DNA from: Acuticoccus kalidii
GTDB lineage: Bacteria > Pseudomonadota > Alphaproteobacteria > Rhizobiales > Amorphaceae
DNA length: 64,000 nucleotides
Direction of reading: 5' to 3'
NCBI RefSeq assembly: GCF_021556395.1
Contig: NZ_JAKGCS010000008.1
Location: 65,654 to 129,653, forward strand
Position 1 is the stretch's first letter; every line of letters begins with the position of its first letter. A program made the position numbers and the translations under genes. This document shows positions 8,296-16,943 of the stretch, one piece after another. The notes below the pieces were generated by a model. That model was given only the letters and a program-made list of their open reading frames with translations, had not been told where the DNA came from and did not search any database.

Positions 8296-9291
8296 GTGCT
8301 GAAACAGCTCGTGCTTTGTGCTGCCGTCGTCGCTGGATCGGTCCAGTTGGCGGCGGCTCAGGATGTGACGCTGCGCGCCGCGCACATCGAATCGACCGAC
8401 AGTGCCACGCATCGCGCCTATGAGCGGTTTGCGACGCTCGTCGACGAGAAGACCGAGGGCGCCGTCGCCGTCGAGGTCTTTCCGGCCGGACAGCTCGGCG
8501 GATTGCGGGATCTATACGAGGGGATCAAGCTCGGCTCGGTCGATCTCACCTCATCGGGACCGGATTATACGGCCAATCTCGCGCCGGTGATGGTCGTCGC
8601 CGCTCTCTATTATAGCTACGACGACGCGGACCATGCCGACCGCGCACTCGACGGCGCTTTCGGCGACCGCCTCTCCGAGGCGTTGGCGCGCGAGGCCGGT
8701 ATGCGCGTCCTCGCATGGGGGGAGCTCGGCTTCCGGTCCGTCTTCAACACCGAGCGCGCGATTGAGACCGTCGACGATTTCAAGGGTCTCAAGATCCGCG
8801 TTCCCGAGGCGCAGCTTCATATCCTGCCGATGAAGGCCCTCGGCGCCTCGCCGACGCCGATCCCCTATGCCGAGGTCTATACCGCGATGCAGACCGGCAT
8901 CGTGGACGGCGCGGAGGGAACGCCCGCCGTCGTCAAGCAGCAGCGCTTCGACGAGGTGTCCGATTATTACAGCCTGACGCGCCATCTTTATAACCCGATC
9001 CATCTCGTGATCAGCGCTCGCACCTTCGACGCCCTCACCGAGGACCAGCAGGCCGCGGTGACGGAGGCGGCGCGCGAGGCCTTCACCGAGCAGCGCCGCG
9101 AGGCGCGGGCGGACAACGAGGCCGCGCTCGAGGCGCTGCGCTCGCAGGACGGGATCGCGGTGAACGAGCCGGAGCGGGAGGCGATGCGGTCCGCGGTGGA
9201 AGGCACCTGGGCCGAGTTGATCGAGCCGCTCGGCGAAGAAGGGCAGGAGCTGTTGCAGCTTCTCCTCGACGCCCGCCAGCCGAAGAGCTGA
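8296..9291 (+). CDS. TRAP transporter solute-binding protein (DctP family)
   Basis: 331 residues. The start is the GTG at 8296, preceded by GGGGAGGGA; longer frames upstream are non-coding. A signal peptide ends near residue 22 (LAAAQD). The mature protein has DctP features: TLRAAHIES, FPAGQLGGLRDLYEGIKLGSVDLTS, the domain-linking GLKIRVPEAQLH with the conserved Arg that pairs with a substrate carboxylate, and YAEVYTAMQTGIVDGAEG. It captures an organic acid in the periplasm for the membrane subunits encoded next. Confidence 0.95.
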   Translation: MLKQLVLCAAVVAGSVQLAAAQDVTLRAAHIESTDSATHRAYERFATLVDEKTEGAVAVEVFPAGQLGGLRDLYEGIKLGSVDLTSSGPDYTANLAPVMVVAALYYSYDDADHADRALDGAFGDRLSEALAREAGMRVLAWGELGFRSVFNTERAIETVDDFKGLKIRVPEAQLHILPMKALGASPTPIPYAEVYTAMQTGIVDGAEGTPAVVKQQRFDEVSDYYSLTRHLYNPIHLVISARTFDALTEDQQAAVTEAAREAFTEQRREARADNEAALEALRSQDGIAVNEPEREAMRSAVEGTWAELIEPLGEEGQELLQLLLDARQPKS

Positions 9292-9373
9292 GCCGGCCAC
9301 GACGCCGACAGCGCGCGGCGCTCCGACAGGATCGGGCGCCGCGCTTCTCCAGCCCCACGCGAAAGCCTTTCCG

Positions 9374-9847
9374 ATGCGTCTCGTCGCCGTCCTCGAACGG
9401 GTCGTCACCGCCGTCTTGGTGATGCTGTTCGCGTATATCGTGGGGATCAACTTCCTTCAGGTGCTGCTGCGCTATCTCTTCTCGAACGCGTTGCCCTGGG
9501 TGGACGAGACGGCGCGCTACGCGTTCATCTGGCTCGTCTTCCTCGCCGGTGCGCTCGCGACGCGAAAGGCTCAGCACATCGCAATCACCGTGATCGACGA
9601 CACGTGGCCCGCGACGCGCACGCCGCTCCTTGTGCTCGGCGACCTCGCGATGATCGTGTTCGCGGCCATCATCGGCACGGGCGGGCTCGGTCTGATGGCG
9701 GTGAACACGACGACGACGGCGCCGGCGACCGGCTGGTCGATGGCGCACATTCAGGCGATCCTGCCGATCTTCGGCGTCCTGACGGCGATTTTCGCGCTCG
9801 CCCACCTCGCCGAGCTGGCCCTGTCGCGCCGATCGGATCGCGCATGA
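9374..9847 (+). CDS. TRAP transporter small permease subunit (DctQ family)
   Basis: 157 residues with four predicted membrane helices. The family motif region LPWVDETARYAFIWLVFLAG is present between helices 1 and 2. This subunit pairs with the large DctM subunit to form the Na+- or H+-coupled importer. It lies between the binding-protein and large-subunit genes in the usual P-Q-M order. Confidence 0.93.
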   Translation: MRLVAVLERVVTAVLVMLFAYIVGINFLQVLLRYLFSNALPWVDETARYAFIWLVFLAGALATRKAQHIAITVIDDTWPATRTPLLVLGDLAMIVFAAIIGTGGLGLMAVNTTTTAPATGWSMAHIQAILPIFGVLTAIFALAHLAELALSRRSDRA

Positions 9848-9869
9848 CGATGAACCGGCGGCGCCCGCC

Positions 9870-11141
9870 ATGCTGATCACGCTCGCCGTCGCTTTTTTCG
9901 GCCTTCTCCTCCTGCGCGTGCCGGTCGCGGCGGCGATGGGGCTGTCGGGCGCGCTCGCGCTCCTCACCTCGCCGATGCGGCTGCCGCTCGAGGTGGTGCC
10001 GCAGCGCCTCTTCGTGCTGATCGATTCCACCTCGCTCCTCGCCATACCCTTCTTCATCCTCGCCGGGGCGATCATGGAGCGAGGCGGCCTCTCGCGGCGC
10101 ATGATCGGGCTCGCCGAGGCGATGGTCGGCCATTGGCGCGGCGGCCTCGCGCAGGTCGACGTCGCGGCGAGCGCGATCTTCTCCTCGCTGACGGGATCCT
10201 CGGCGGCGAGCGCCTCGGCGACCGGGTCGATCATGATCCCGGCGATGAAGCGGGCGGGCTATCCGGCGGGCTATGCCGCCGCGCTCGAAGCCTCGTCGGC
10301 GGCGATCGGGCCGATCATTCCGCCGTCGATCATCATGGTCGTCTATGGCTCGCTCGCCGGGGTCTCGGTGGGGGATCTCTTTCTCGCCGGCATCGTGCCC
10401 GGCATTCTCATCACCATCGGCCTCTTCGTGGTGAACTATATCGAGGCCGATCGGCACGGCTGGGGCGGCGCGGAAAAGGCGACGTGGCGGGCCCGATTCG
10501 CCGCGGCGCGCCATGCCGTGGCGGCGCTCATCACGCCGCTCATCATCATCGGCGGCATCCTCTTCGGCGTCTTCACGCCGACCGAGGCGGGGGCCGTCGC
10601 CGTCGTCTACGCGCTCGGCGTGACGCTCTTCCTCTATCGCTCGATGACGATGGCCGAGCTCGGCCGTGCCGTCGCCGATGCGGCGCTGACGACGGGGATC
10701 GTCGGCCTCATCATCGCCGCGGCGGGGGTGTTCGGCTGGGTGCTCGCCCTCGAACGCGTGCCGACCACCATCGTCGCGACCGTCCAGGCGCTGACGGACA
10801 GCCCATGGATCGCGGTCGCGATCATCGTCGCGTTCGTGTTGGTGATCGGCTGCTTCGTGGACGTGACGGCGGCGGTGATCGTGCTGGTGCCGGTCCTGCA
10901 CCCGCTGGGGCTCGCCTATGGATTCGACCCCGTGCATTTCGGGATCATCCTGTGTGTCGCACTGGTTTACGGGAACGTGACGCCGCCGGTCGGATTGCTC
11001 CTCTACCTCACGGCGCGCATCGCGGACTGTTCGGTGACGGAGGTCATGCGCCACCAGATCCCGTTTTATATCGTCCTCAGTCTCGCGCTGCTTCTCACCA
11101 TCCTCCTGCCGGGGCTGGTGCTCTTCCTCACGCGGATCTGA
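9870..11141 (+). CDS. TRAP transporter large permease subunit (DctM family)
   Basis: 423 residues, about 11-12 membrane helices, the standard DctM length. Conserved segments include FFILAGAIMERGGLSRRMI, the helix-breaking SLTGSSAASASATGSI loop and SAAIGPIIPPSIIMVVYG, and in the second half VIGCFVDVTAAVIVLVPVLHP. It is the ion-coupled translocation channel of the TRAP system and the last gene of the dctPQM set. A reading frame of similar length on the opposite strand is a shadow of it. Confidence 0.95.
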   Translation: MLITLAVAFFGLLLLRVPVAAAMGLSGALALLTSPMRLPLEVVPQRLFVLIDSTSLLAIPFFILAGAIMERGGLSRRMIGLAEAMVGHWRGGLAQVDVAASAIFSSLTGSSAASASATGSIMIPAMKRAGYPAGYAAALEASSAAIGPIIPPSIIMVVYGSLAGVSVGDLFLAGIVPGILITIGLFVVNYIEADRHGWGGAEKATWRARFAAARHAVAALITPLIIIGGILFGVFTPTEAGAVAVVYALGVTLFLYRSMTMAELGRAVADAALTTGIVGLIIAAAGVFGWVLALERVPTTIVATVQALTDSPWIAVAIIVAFVLVIGCFVDVTAAVIVLVPVLHPLGLAYGFDPVHFGIILCVALVYGNVTPPVGLLLYLTARIADCSVTEVMRHQIPFYIVLSLALLLTILLPGLVLFLTRI

Positions 11142-11147
11142 GCAGGA

Positions 11148-11303
11148 TCAGCGCCCGGAGAGGGCGCCATGCATCGCCGCCGTCATCGGCTGCTGGCCAT
11201 GGTCGGCGACGAGGCCGTTCTCGGAGTTCACATAGCCGAGGATCGCGAGAACGATCAGAAAGAACGAGGCGGATGTGGCGGCGTAGCGGAAGACGTTCTG
11301 CAT
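11148..11303 (-). CDS. Small single-span membrane protein
   Basis: 51 residues, from the ATG at 11303 to TGA at 11148, converging on dctM. The sequence opens MQNVFRYAATSASFFLIVLA, continues ILGYVNSENG, then a polar tail rich in Ala, Gln and Met. One membrane helix spans about residues 9-24. Codon use is GC-rich at third positions, like its neighbours. The ribosome site is weak (GAG). No family recognised. An inverted repeat lies 33-51 bases upstream of its start. Confidence 0.55.
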   Translation of the reverse strand: MQNVFRYAATSASFFLIVLAILGYVNSENGLVADHGQQPMTAAMHGALSGR

Positions 11304-11335
11304 GCTGTCACTCTAGCTCTGAATGTCGATCTAAT

Positions 11336-11354
11336 TAGTCGACTTACTCGACTA
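11336..11354. promoter_or_regulatory. Inverted repeat upstream of the 51-residue membrane protein
   Basis: TAGTCGA (11336-11342) and TCGACTA (11348-11354) form a perfect 7-bp inverted repeat with a 5-bp spacer in a locally AT-rich stretch. It is a candidate operator for the leftward small gene; it is too short and loosely placed to be a terminator. Confidence 0.4.
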
Positions 11355-11367
11355 CGTCAATCGGCTC

Positions 11368-11405
11368 CCGCGCCGGCCTCCCCAAAAAAAAGGCGGCCGG
11401 CGCGG
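11368..11405 (-). terminator. Terminator after the PAP2 phosphatase gene
   Basis: CCGCGCCGGCC (11368-11378) pairs with GGCCGGCGCGG (11395-11405), an 11-bp perfect stem starting nine bases beyond the minus-strand stop. The loop contains eight A on the plus strand, so the leftward RNA has a U tract within the loop. Confidence 0.7.
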
Positions 11406-11413
11406 ATTGGTCG

Positions 11414-12154
11414 TCAATCGGGATGGTCGGTTGTCGGGGTGACTTCGCGCACCTCCGGTTCGATCTCGCCGGCTCGTTCGAGCCAGTTGGCGATCAGCCA
11501 GCAGCTCAGCGCCCAGGCCGCGCCCGCGGTCCATCCGGCGAGAACATCGGTCGGCCAATGGACACCGAGATAGACCCGGCTCACGCCGACAAAGCCGCTG
11601 ATCAGGCAGGCGAGGCCGATGAGATAGATCTTGATCGAGCGTCGCGGCTCGATGCGCGCGAGCAGCGCGGCGAGCGTCAGATACGTGATCGCCGCCATCA
11701 TCGAGTGGCCGCTCGGAAAGCTTGCGCTCGTCACGAACGAATCGTGCGGCACGAGATCCGGCCGCGGCCGGTCGAAGAGATGCTTGGCGAGCGAGGAGAA
11801 GACGACGCCGCCACCGATCGAGGCGAGAAGGAAGAGCGTCGTGCGCACCTTGCCGTGGAGGAGCATCAACCCCGAGACGGCGAAGGTGATGAAGGTGAGG
11901 ATGCCGAAGCCGCCGAGGGCGGTGAAGTCGCGTACCATTTCTTCGAGCCAGCGCGGGCCGAGCGGGTTGCTGGGATCGTTCGCATCGCGAAGTGCGAGGA
12001 GGATCGCCGTATCGAGCGCGTGGGTTTCACCCTCCATGACCTCGTCGGCGACGCCCATGAAGATCCAGCCGCACGCGGCGATGACCAACAACAGAGCCAA
12101 AGCCCGAGGCTCGATGAAAGGGCGCACCGCTTGCACCCGTCGCCAATGCGGCAT
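11414..12154 (-). CDS. PAP2-family phosphatase (phosphatidic acid phosphatase type 2)
   Basis: 246 residues from the ATG at 12154, chosen because GGGAGA precedes it; a longer in-frame extension lacks a site. The protein has about six membrane helices. The three phosphatase motifs are in order: KHLFDRPRP, PSGHSM, and SRVYLGVHWPTDVLAG. The family removes phosphate from lipid or isoprenoid phosphates at the periplasmic face, for example undecaprenyl pyrophosphate, lipid A or phosphatidylglycerol phosphate. Which of these is used here is not readable. It is transcribed alone and divergent from the inositol monophosphatase-like gene. Confidence 0.92.
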   Translation of the reverse strand: MPHWRRVQAVRPFIEPRALALLLVIAACGWIFMGVADEVMEGETHALDTAILLALRDANDPSNPLGPRWLEEMVRDFTALGGFGILTFITFAVSGLMLLHGKVRTTLFLLASIGGGVVFSSLAKHLFDRPRPDLVPHDSFVTSASFPSGHSMMAAITYLTLAALLARIEPRRSIKIYLIGLACLISGFVGVSRVYLGVHWPTDVLAGWTAGAAWALSCWLIANWLERAGEIEPEVREVTPTTDHPD

Positions 12155-12301
12155 CCCGTATCTCCCGTTTCGATCACGATATCCGACGACATAGGGCCGT
12201 GTCGCGGGAGGCGAGGTCAACGCGGCGAATCTCCCGCAATTGCCGAGACGCCCGCGATGCGCCAAACCGGGCGTGATCGTCCTCCGTCGAAAGTGTCTCC
12301 C

Positions 12302-13147
12302 ATGTCAGCCGATGCCGAACTGTCCGCCCGCCTCGAAATGGTGCGCGCCGTCATCATGGAGGCCGGCGCGCTCGCCGTCTCCTATTTCGCCGATCTTCAT
12401 GCGCTCGAGGTCGAGGAGAAGATCAACGGGCAGGATGTCGTCTCGGTCGCCGACAAGGCGGTGGAGGATCTCATACTGGCGGAGGTTCGCCGGCGCTTTC
12501 CCGAGGACGGCTTTCTCGGCGAGGAAACCGGCCTCACCGAGGGTGGGTCGGGCTATCTCTGGGTGGTCGATCCGATCGACGGGACGAGCTGCTTCGTCCA
12601 CGGCCGGCACGATTGGTGCGTGTCGATCGCCTTGGTGAAGCACGGGGAGCCGGTCGTCGGGATCATCTTCGCCCCGGTGACGGACGAGCTCTTCCTCGGC
12701 GTGAAGGGGCAGGGGGCGAGCCTCAACGGCGTCGCGATCAATGTCGACGGGCGAAGCGGCCTCCACCAAGGGCTCCTCGGGGTCGGCGCGAATTTCCGCA
12801 TTCCGAAAGGGAGCATTCCGCGCTTCATCGACAATCTGATGGAAGCGGGCGGAATGTTCATCCGCAGCGGGTCCGGGGCGCTGATGCTCGTCGAAGTCGC
12901 GTGCGGGCGGATGATCGGCTACTACGAGCCGCACATCAACGCGTGGGACTGCCTCGCCGCGCTTCTCATCATCCGTGAGGCGGGCGGCTGGACGGCGGAT
13001 TTCCCGTCGAAGGCGCCCGAGATCATGGACGGGGCGGAGGTGATCGCCGCCGCGCCGCAGGTGCGGGCCGCCCTCCTCGAGGTGATCGCAAAGACGAAGG
13101 CGGACCTCGCCTCCGACGGCGTCCCGCCCTCCAATGAGCGCGGGTGA
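12302..13147 (+). CDS. Inositol monophosphatase family protein
   Basis: 281 residues from the ATG at 12302. Metal-site motifs are visible: EETGLTEG (Glu ligand), WVVDPIDGTSCFVHG (Asp-Pro-Ile-Asp-Gly-Thr) and INAWDCLAALLIIREAGGW (the Trp-Asp motif). Such enzymes are Mg2+-dependent, Li+-sensitive phosphatases acting on inositol phosphate, histidinol phosphate, PAP or fructose-1,6-bisphosphate. This paralogue is distinct from the suhB-type gene at 37.6 kb, so its substrate may differ; histidinol phosphate is possible but not supported by neighbours. Confidence 0.9.
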   Translation: MSADAELSARLEMVRAVIMEAGALAVSYFADLHALEVEEKINGQDVVSVADKAVEDLILAEVRRRFPEDGFLGEETGLTEGGSGYLWVVDPIDGTSCFVHGRHDWCVSIALVKHGEPVVGIIFAPVTDELFLGVKGQGASLNGVAINVDGRSGLHQGLLGVGANFRIPKGSIPRFIDNLMEAGGMFIRSGSGALMLVEVACGRMIGYYEPHINAWDCLAALLIIREAGGWTADFPSKAPEIMDGAEVIAAAPQVRAALLEVIAKTKADLASDGVPPSNERG

Positions 13148-13188
13148 AGCCGCAGAGCCTCTGAAATCCGGTCGGGTGCGGGGGCCTT

Positions 13189-13213
13189 AAAGGCCGCCGC
13201 CTCAGCGGCCTTT
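13189..13213. terminator. Shared terminator between convergent genes
   Basis: AAAGGCCGC (13189-13197) pairs with GCGGCCTTT (13205-13213), loop of seven. It works in both directions and its right arm overlaps the last codons of the EamA gene. Confidence 0.75.
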
Positions 13214-14149
13214 GGTGGAGAGAATCGGCCGGTTGAGTGCAAGTCGCCGTTCGCGCGCGAAGACGTAGACCCCCGAACCGAGAATGATCGCGGTGCCGAG
13301 CCATGTCATGGCGTCGGGGAACTCGTTGAAGACGAGATAGCCGAGCGTCGTCGCCCCGACGATCTCGAGATATTGGAACGGGGCGAGGATCGAGGCCGGC
13401 ACGCGGCTGAAGGCCTGCGAGACCAACAGGAAGGTGAGGCCCGACAAAAGCCCCATCCCCCCGAGCGCGATCCACACGAAAGACGGAACGTCGAGGGTCG
13501 GCCCGTCCGAGGCGCCGCTCAATGTCAGGATCGCGAGACCCAGCGCGAGGAACAGCGTCGCGTTGATCGAGATCGCCGACTGGGTGGTGAGCGGGGGATA
13601 TTTTCGCGAGGCGCGGCGGACGACGACCATCGTCATCGCGAAGGCGAGGGCCGCGGCGAGGGGCAGGAGCGCGTACCAGCCGAAGGTCGACCAGCCCGGC
13701 CGGATCACGATCACCGCGCCGACGAGGCCGACCGCGACCGCGCTCAACCGTCGCCAGCCTGTCCGCTCCCCGAGGAACAGGGCCGACAGGATCGTCAGAA
13801 TAAGCGGCTCGACGAAGAAGATCGCGATCGCCGTCGCGATCGGCATCACCTGGAACGCCGTGACGAGGAAGAGGAGCGAAGCGCCGCTCGTCACCCCGCC
13901 GAGCAAAAGGAGAGGGTCGGTGAGGCCGCGCACCTTGCGTCGCATGATGGCGGCGAGCGCGAGCAGGCACACGCTCTGGACGAGATAGCGCCAGAACGCG
14001 ATCTCGACCGGCGGGATGTGTTCGGTGAGGAGCTTCGACAGCGTGTCCCCGATCGGGACGAGCAGCATCGCCACGACCATGAGTGCGACGCCGACCGACG
14101 GGTCGTCCCCGTGCGCGGCGACCCGTGGGGTCTCGCTGATGGCAGCCAC
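13202..14149 (-). CDS. EamA-family (DMT superfamily) transporter
   Basis: 315 residues, ten predicted membrane helices in two EamA repeats, each about 135 residues. Typical segments are HIPPVEIAFWRYLVQ at the end of helix 1/start of helix 2, FFVEPLILTILSALFLGER closing the first repeat, and FQYLEIVGATTLGYLVFNEF in the second. Family members export or import small metabolites such as amino acids, nucleosides or S-adenosylmethionine; specificity is not visible. Single gene, convergent with the phosphatase and divergent from the metallo-hydrolase. Confidence 0.9.
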   Translation of the reverse strand: MAAISETPRVAAHGDDPSVGVALMVVAMLLVPIGDTLSKLLTEHIPPVEIAFWRYLVQSVCLLALAAIMRRKVRGLTDPLLLLGGVTSGASLLFLVTAFQVMPIATAIAIFFVEPLILTILSALFLGERTGWRRLSAVAVGLVGAVIVIRPGWSTFGWYALLPLAAALAFAMTMVVVRRASRKYPPLTTQSAISINATLFLALGLAILTLSGASDGPTLDVPSFVWIALGGMGLLSGLTFLLVSQAFSRVPASILAPFQYLEIVGATTLGYLVFNEFPDAMTWLGTAIILGSGVYVFARERRLALNRPILSTKGR

Positions 14150-14297
14150 GATTGTTCCTCCCGTCCGGGTTCTTGTCGACGCCCTACCGCCTCCGGGCCG
14201 CGCATGTCAGGGTGATGCGGAGCCGGCGGCGATGGTCCCGTTCCGGCGAGGCCGCCTCGAGATGGGGCGTGTCGGGCCGTTCGCAAAGGGAGAGGCG

Positions 14298-15041
14298 ATG
14301 GAGCGTGTCGATGCGGATCGCTGGTATCGCGTACAGCATGTGGGCGACGGCGTCACGCTGATCGACGAGCCGTTCATCAAAGCCTTCTATCGCTGCAATA
14401 TCTGGCATGTGCGCGGCCGGGACCGCGATTTGCTCATCGATTCGGGCATGGGCGTCGTGAGCCTTCGCGCGCATGTGCCGCTCGTCACTGAAAAGCGCCT
14501 CACCGCGCTCGCGAGCCACACCCATTTCGACCATATCGGCTGTCATCACGAGTTTGCCGAGCGGATCGTCCATCCGGCCGAGGCGGATATTCTCGCCCAT
14601 CCGACGCGGGCCGCGACGCTCGCCAATCCCTATGCGACCGACGCGATCTTCGAAGCGTTACCGCCCGCGCCCTATGCCTCGTCCGACTATGGCGTGACGA
14701 GCGCGGCGGCGACCGGTTTCGTCGCCGACGGTGATCTCGTCGATCTCGGCGATCGGCGGTTCGAGGTGATCCACACGCCCGGCCATTCTCCCGGCGGCGT
14801 CGCGCTCTGGGAGGCGGAGACCGGCATCCTTTTCTCCGGCGACATCGTCTATGACGGCCCGCTGGTGGAAGACACCTATCACGCGAACGCGGCCGATTAT
14901 GTGGCGAGCATGGCGCGCTTGTTCGATATCCCGGCGCGGGTCGTCCATGGCGGCCACTTCCCGAGTTATGACGGGCGGCGCCACAAGGCGATCATCCGCG
15001 CCTGGCTCACCGAGAAAGGGGCGCTCGGCGCCAAGCCTTGA
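14298..15041 (+). CDS. Metallo-beta-lactamase-fold hydrolase
   Basis: 247 residues; the start at 14298 has AAAGGGAGAGG before it. Metal-binding motifs are ASHTHFDHIGCHHEF (the HxHxDH set), HTPGHSPGGVALWE and LFSGDIVYDG, with a final His in VVHGGHFPSYDG. The protein is cytosolic (no signal peptide). The fold covers glyoxalase II, lactonases and other hydrolases; the substrate is not identifiable. Transcribed alone. Confidence 0.9.
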   Translation: MERVDADRWYRVQHVGDGVTLIDEPFIKAFYRCNIWHVRGRDRDLLIDSGMGVVSLRAHVPLVTEKRLTALASHTHFDHIGCHHEFAERIVHPAEADILAHPTRAATLANPYATDAIFEALPPAPYASSDYGVTSAAATGFVADGDLVDLGDRRFEVIHTPGHSPGGVALWEAETGILFSGDIVYDGPLVEDTYHANAADYVASMARLFDIPARVVHGGHFPSYDGRRHKAIIRAWLTEKGALGAKP

Positions 15042-15094
15042 GGCAGAGCGGCCGGGGCAGAGAGGGCGCGGCAGGCGGGATGCGTCGGGTGGGA

Positions 15095-15121
15095 CGAGGC
15101 CGGCGCATCGGTCCGGCCTCG
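15095..15121. terminator. Terminator between convergent MBL-fold and MltB genes
   Basis: CGAGGCCGG (15095-15103) pairs with CCGGCCTCG (15113-15121), loop of nine, in the 90-bp gap between two convergent stops. Confidence 0.7.
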
Positions 15122-15131
15122 GTCGCCGGAT

Positions 15132-15953
15132 CTATTGGGCGAGCTCGTCGGCGAGGGCGGCGATCGTCCGCTGATAGACTTCCGCCCGATTCCACTTGCC
15201 GATGACCGCATAGTTCGCGGTGCCGGGACCCCACGGCGCGCCGGGACGCCAGCCATTGCGGCGGAACCAGTTCGCGGTGGAGGCGAGGGCGTCGGGCACC
15301 GAGCGGATGAGGTCGGCCTTGCCGTTGCCGTCAAAATCGACGGCGTAGTTCACATAACGCTCGGCGAGGAACTGCGTCTGGCCGATTTCGCCGGCCCAGG
15401 CCCCCTTCATCTCCGCCGGCGTCATGTCGCCCTTGTCGACGATGCGCAGCGCGGCGAGAAGCTCGCCCGTGAAGAAGTCGCTCCGCCGGCAATCATAAGC
15501 GAGCGTTGCGAGGGAGCGCATGATCGACAGGTCGCCCATGTCGCGCCCGAACCCGGTTTCGAGCGCCCATACGGCGACGACGAGCGCGCCCGGCACGCCA
15601 TAACGATCCTCGATCCGGCCGATCAGGCCCGCATTGTCCCGCAGATAGGAGCGGCCGCGATTGATCATCCGCTGGTCGACGCGGCGGCGATAAAAATCCT
15701 CATACGACATGCGAAAGGATTTCTGGTTCCGGTCGAAGCCGATCACCCGGCTCGAATAGGTGACGCCGTCGAGTGAGCGGTTCACCGCGCTGGAGCTGAT
15801 CCCCTGCGCCACGGCGCGAGCCTTGAAATCGGAGAGCCAGGCATCGAAGCCGGCCGCGCTGTTGCCGCACGAAGCGGCGTTCGCCGGGGCGACGCTCGTC
15901 GCCACGATGGCCGCGAGGGCGAGGGCCGCCGCGGTCCGTGTCCAAATCGTCAT
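15132..15953 (-). CDS. Lytic murein transglycosylase (MltB/SLT_2 type)
   Basis: 273 residues from the ATG at 15953, which has GGGAGG upstream. A signal peptide ends near residue 27 (ANAASCG). The catalytic domain matches the MltB group: DRNQKSFRMSYEDFYRRRV, the catalytic Glu in VWALETGFGRDMG, YDCRRSDFFTGELL, and AGEIGQTQFLAERYVNYAVD before DGNGKADL. It cleaves peptidoglycan glycan strands to 1,6-anhydro-muropeptides in the periplasm. Single gene; its 5' side faces the PhzF-like gene divergently. Confidence 0.92.
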   Translation of the reverse strand: MTIWTRTAAALALAAIVATSVAPANAASCGNSAAGFDAWLSDFKARAVAQGISSSAVNRSLDGVTYSSRVIGFDRNQKSFRMSYEDFYRRRVDQRMINRGRSYLRDNAGLIGRIEDRYGVPGALVVAVWALETGFGRDMGDLSIMRSLATLAYDCRRSDFFTGELLAALRIVDKGDMTPAEMKGAWAGEIGQTQFLAERYVNYAVDFDGNGKADLIRSVPDALASTANWFRRNGWRPGAPWGPGTANYAVIGKWNRAEVYQRTIAALADELAQ

Positions 15954-16040
15954 CGATCCTCCCATCGGCGTCGCGCACCGCGGCATTGTGGTCCGTTCGC
16001 CGCCCGGCTGTGCTAGAGGCGAGCGAGCGGAGGTGGAATT

Positions 16041-16919
16041 ATGCCCTATCCCTATCAGATCCTCGACGTCTTTACCGAGGCGCCGCTTGCCGGCAATCCT
16101 CTCGCGGTCGTCTACGACGCGGACGGGCTCGATACGGAGCACATGTTTCGGATCGCGGCGGAATTCAATCTGTCGGAGACGATCTTCATCCGCGCCCCGG
16201 CCGACCCGGCGAACGACGTGTCGGCGCGCATCTTCACGCCGAAGGCCGAGCTTCCCTTCGCCGGGCATCCGACCGTCGGCGCCGCCGTGGCGCTCGCCCG
16301 GCGGGGCGTGGGGGCGGACGGTGCGATCGCGATGGAGGTGCCGGCCGGTCTCGTCCGCGCCCGCGTCGACGGAACGGACACGACACGCGCGGCGATCGAC
16401 GCGCCATTGCTGCCGAAAGCGGGCGGGGTGAAGGTCGACCCGATGGCCGCCGCCGCCGCGCTCGGCCTTCATGCCGACGCGATCGGCTTCGACGATTACG
16501 CCCCGACCGGCGCCTTCAGCGGGCCGCGCTTTACGGTGGTGCCGGTGAAGGACGCGACGATCCTCGGCCGGATCGCACTGCATCACAGCCTCTGGCACAC
16601 CGCTTTCGCGCAGGATTGGCGCGCCGTCTATGTGGTCGCACGGCGCGGCGATGCGGCGTTCCAGACGCGCATGTTCGCCCCCGAGATGGGCGTCGAGGAG
16701 GATCCGGCGACGGGATCGGCCGCCGTCGCGTTCGCGGCGGTGTTCGCCGAAGCGGAGCGGCCGGCCGACGGAGCCCACGCGATCACGATCACCCAGGGCA
16801 TGGAGATGGGCCGCCCCTCCGAACTCTCGCTGCTGGTGGAGATCGAAGGCGGCAAGCCCGCGCGCGTCGAGCTGTCGGGCGCTGCGGTGGTGGTGGCGGA
16901 GGGGACGCTTCTTCTGTGA
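16041..16919 (+). CDS. PhzF-family isomerase/epimerase-like protein
   Basis: 292 residues with GCGGAGGTGG before the ATG. Family marks are the N-terminal VFTEAPLAGNPLAVV, the general-base region EFNLSETIFI (Glu in the conserved SETxF), TPKAELPFAGHPTVGAA, and the C-terminal EEDPATGSAAVAFA. Two similar halves form the diaminopimelate-epimerase-like fold. PhzF makes phenazines in pseudomonads, but most members, including this isolated gene without phenazine genes, have unknown substrates. Confidence 0.92.
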   Translation: MPYPYQILDVFTEAPLAGNPLAVVYDADGLDTEHMFRIAAEFNLSETIFIRAPADPANDVSARIFTPKAELPFAGHPTVGAAVALARRGVGADGAIAMEVPAGLVRARVDGTDTTRAAIDAPLLPKAGGVKVDPMAAAAALGLHADAIGFDDYAPTGAFSGPRFTVVPVKDATILGRIALHHSLWHTAFAQDWRAVYVVARRGDAAFQTRMFAPEMGVEEDPATGSAAVAFAAVFAEAERPADGAHAITITQGMEMGRPSELSLLVEIEGGKPARVELSGAAVVVAEGTLLL

Positions 16920-16943
16920 GAGGCGTCGGCGGCGGCGGACGCG

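Noticed and set aside
9669-11054. A 461-codon open frame on the minus strand.
   Set aside because: Antisense shadow of dctQ and dctM, which have clear family motifs and membrane helices.
16041-16919. Phenazine biosynthesis from the PhzF-like protein.
   Set aside because: No other phz genes; most PhzF homologues are unrelated to phenazines.
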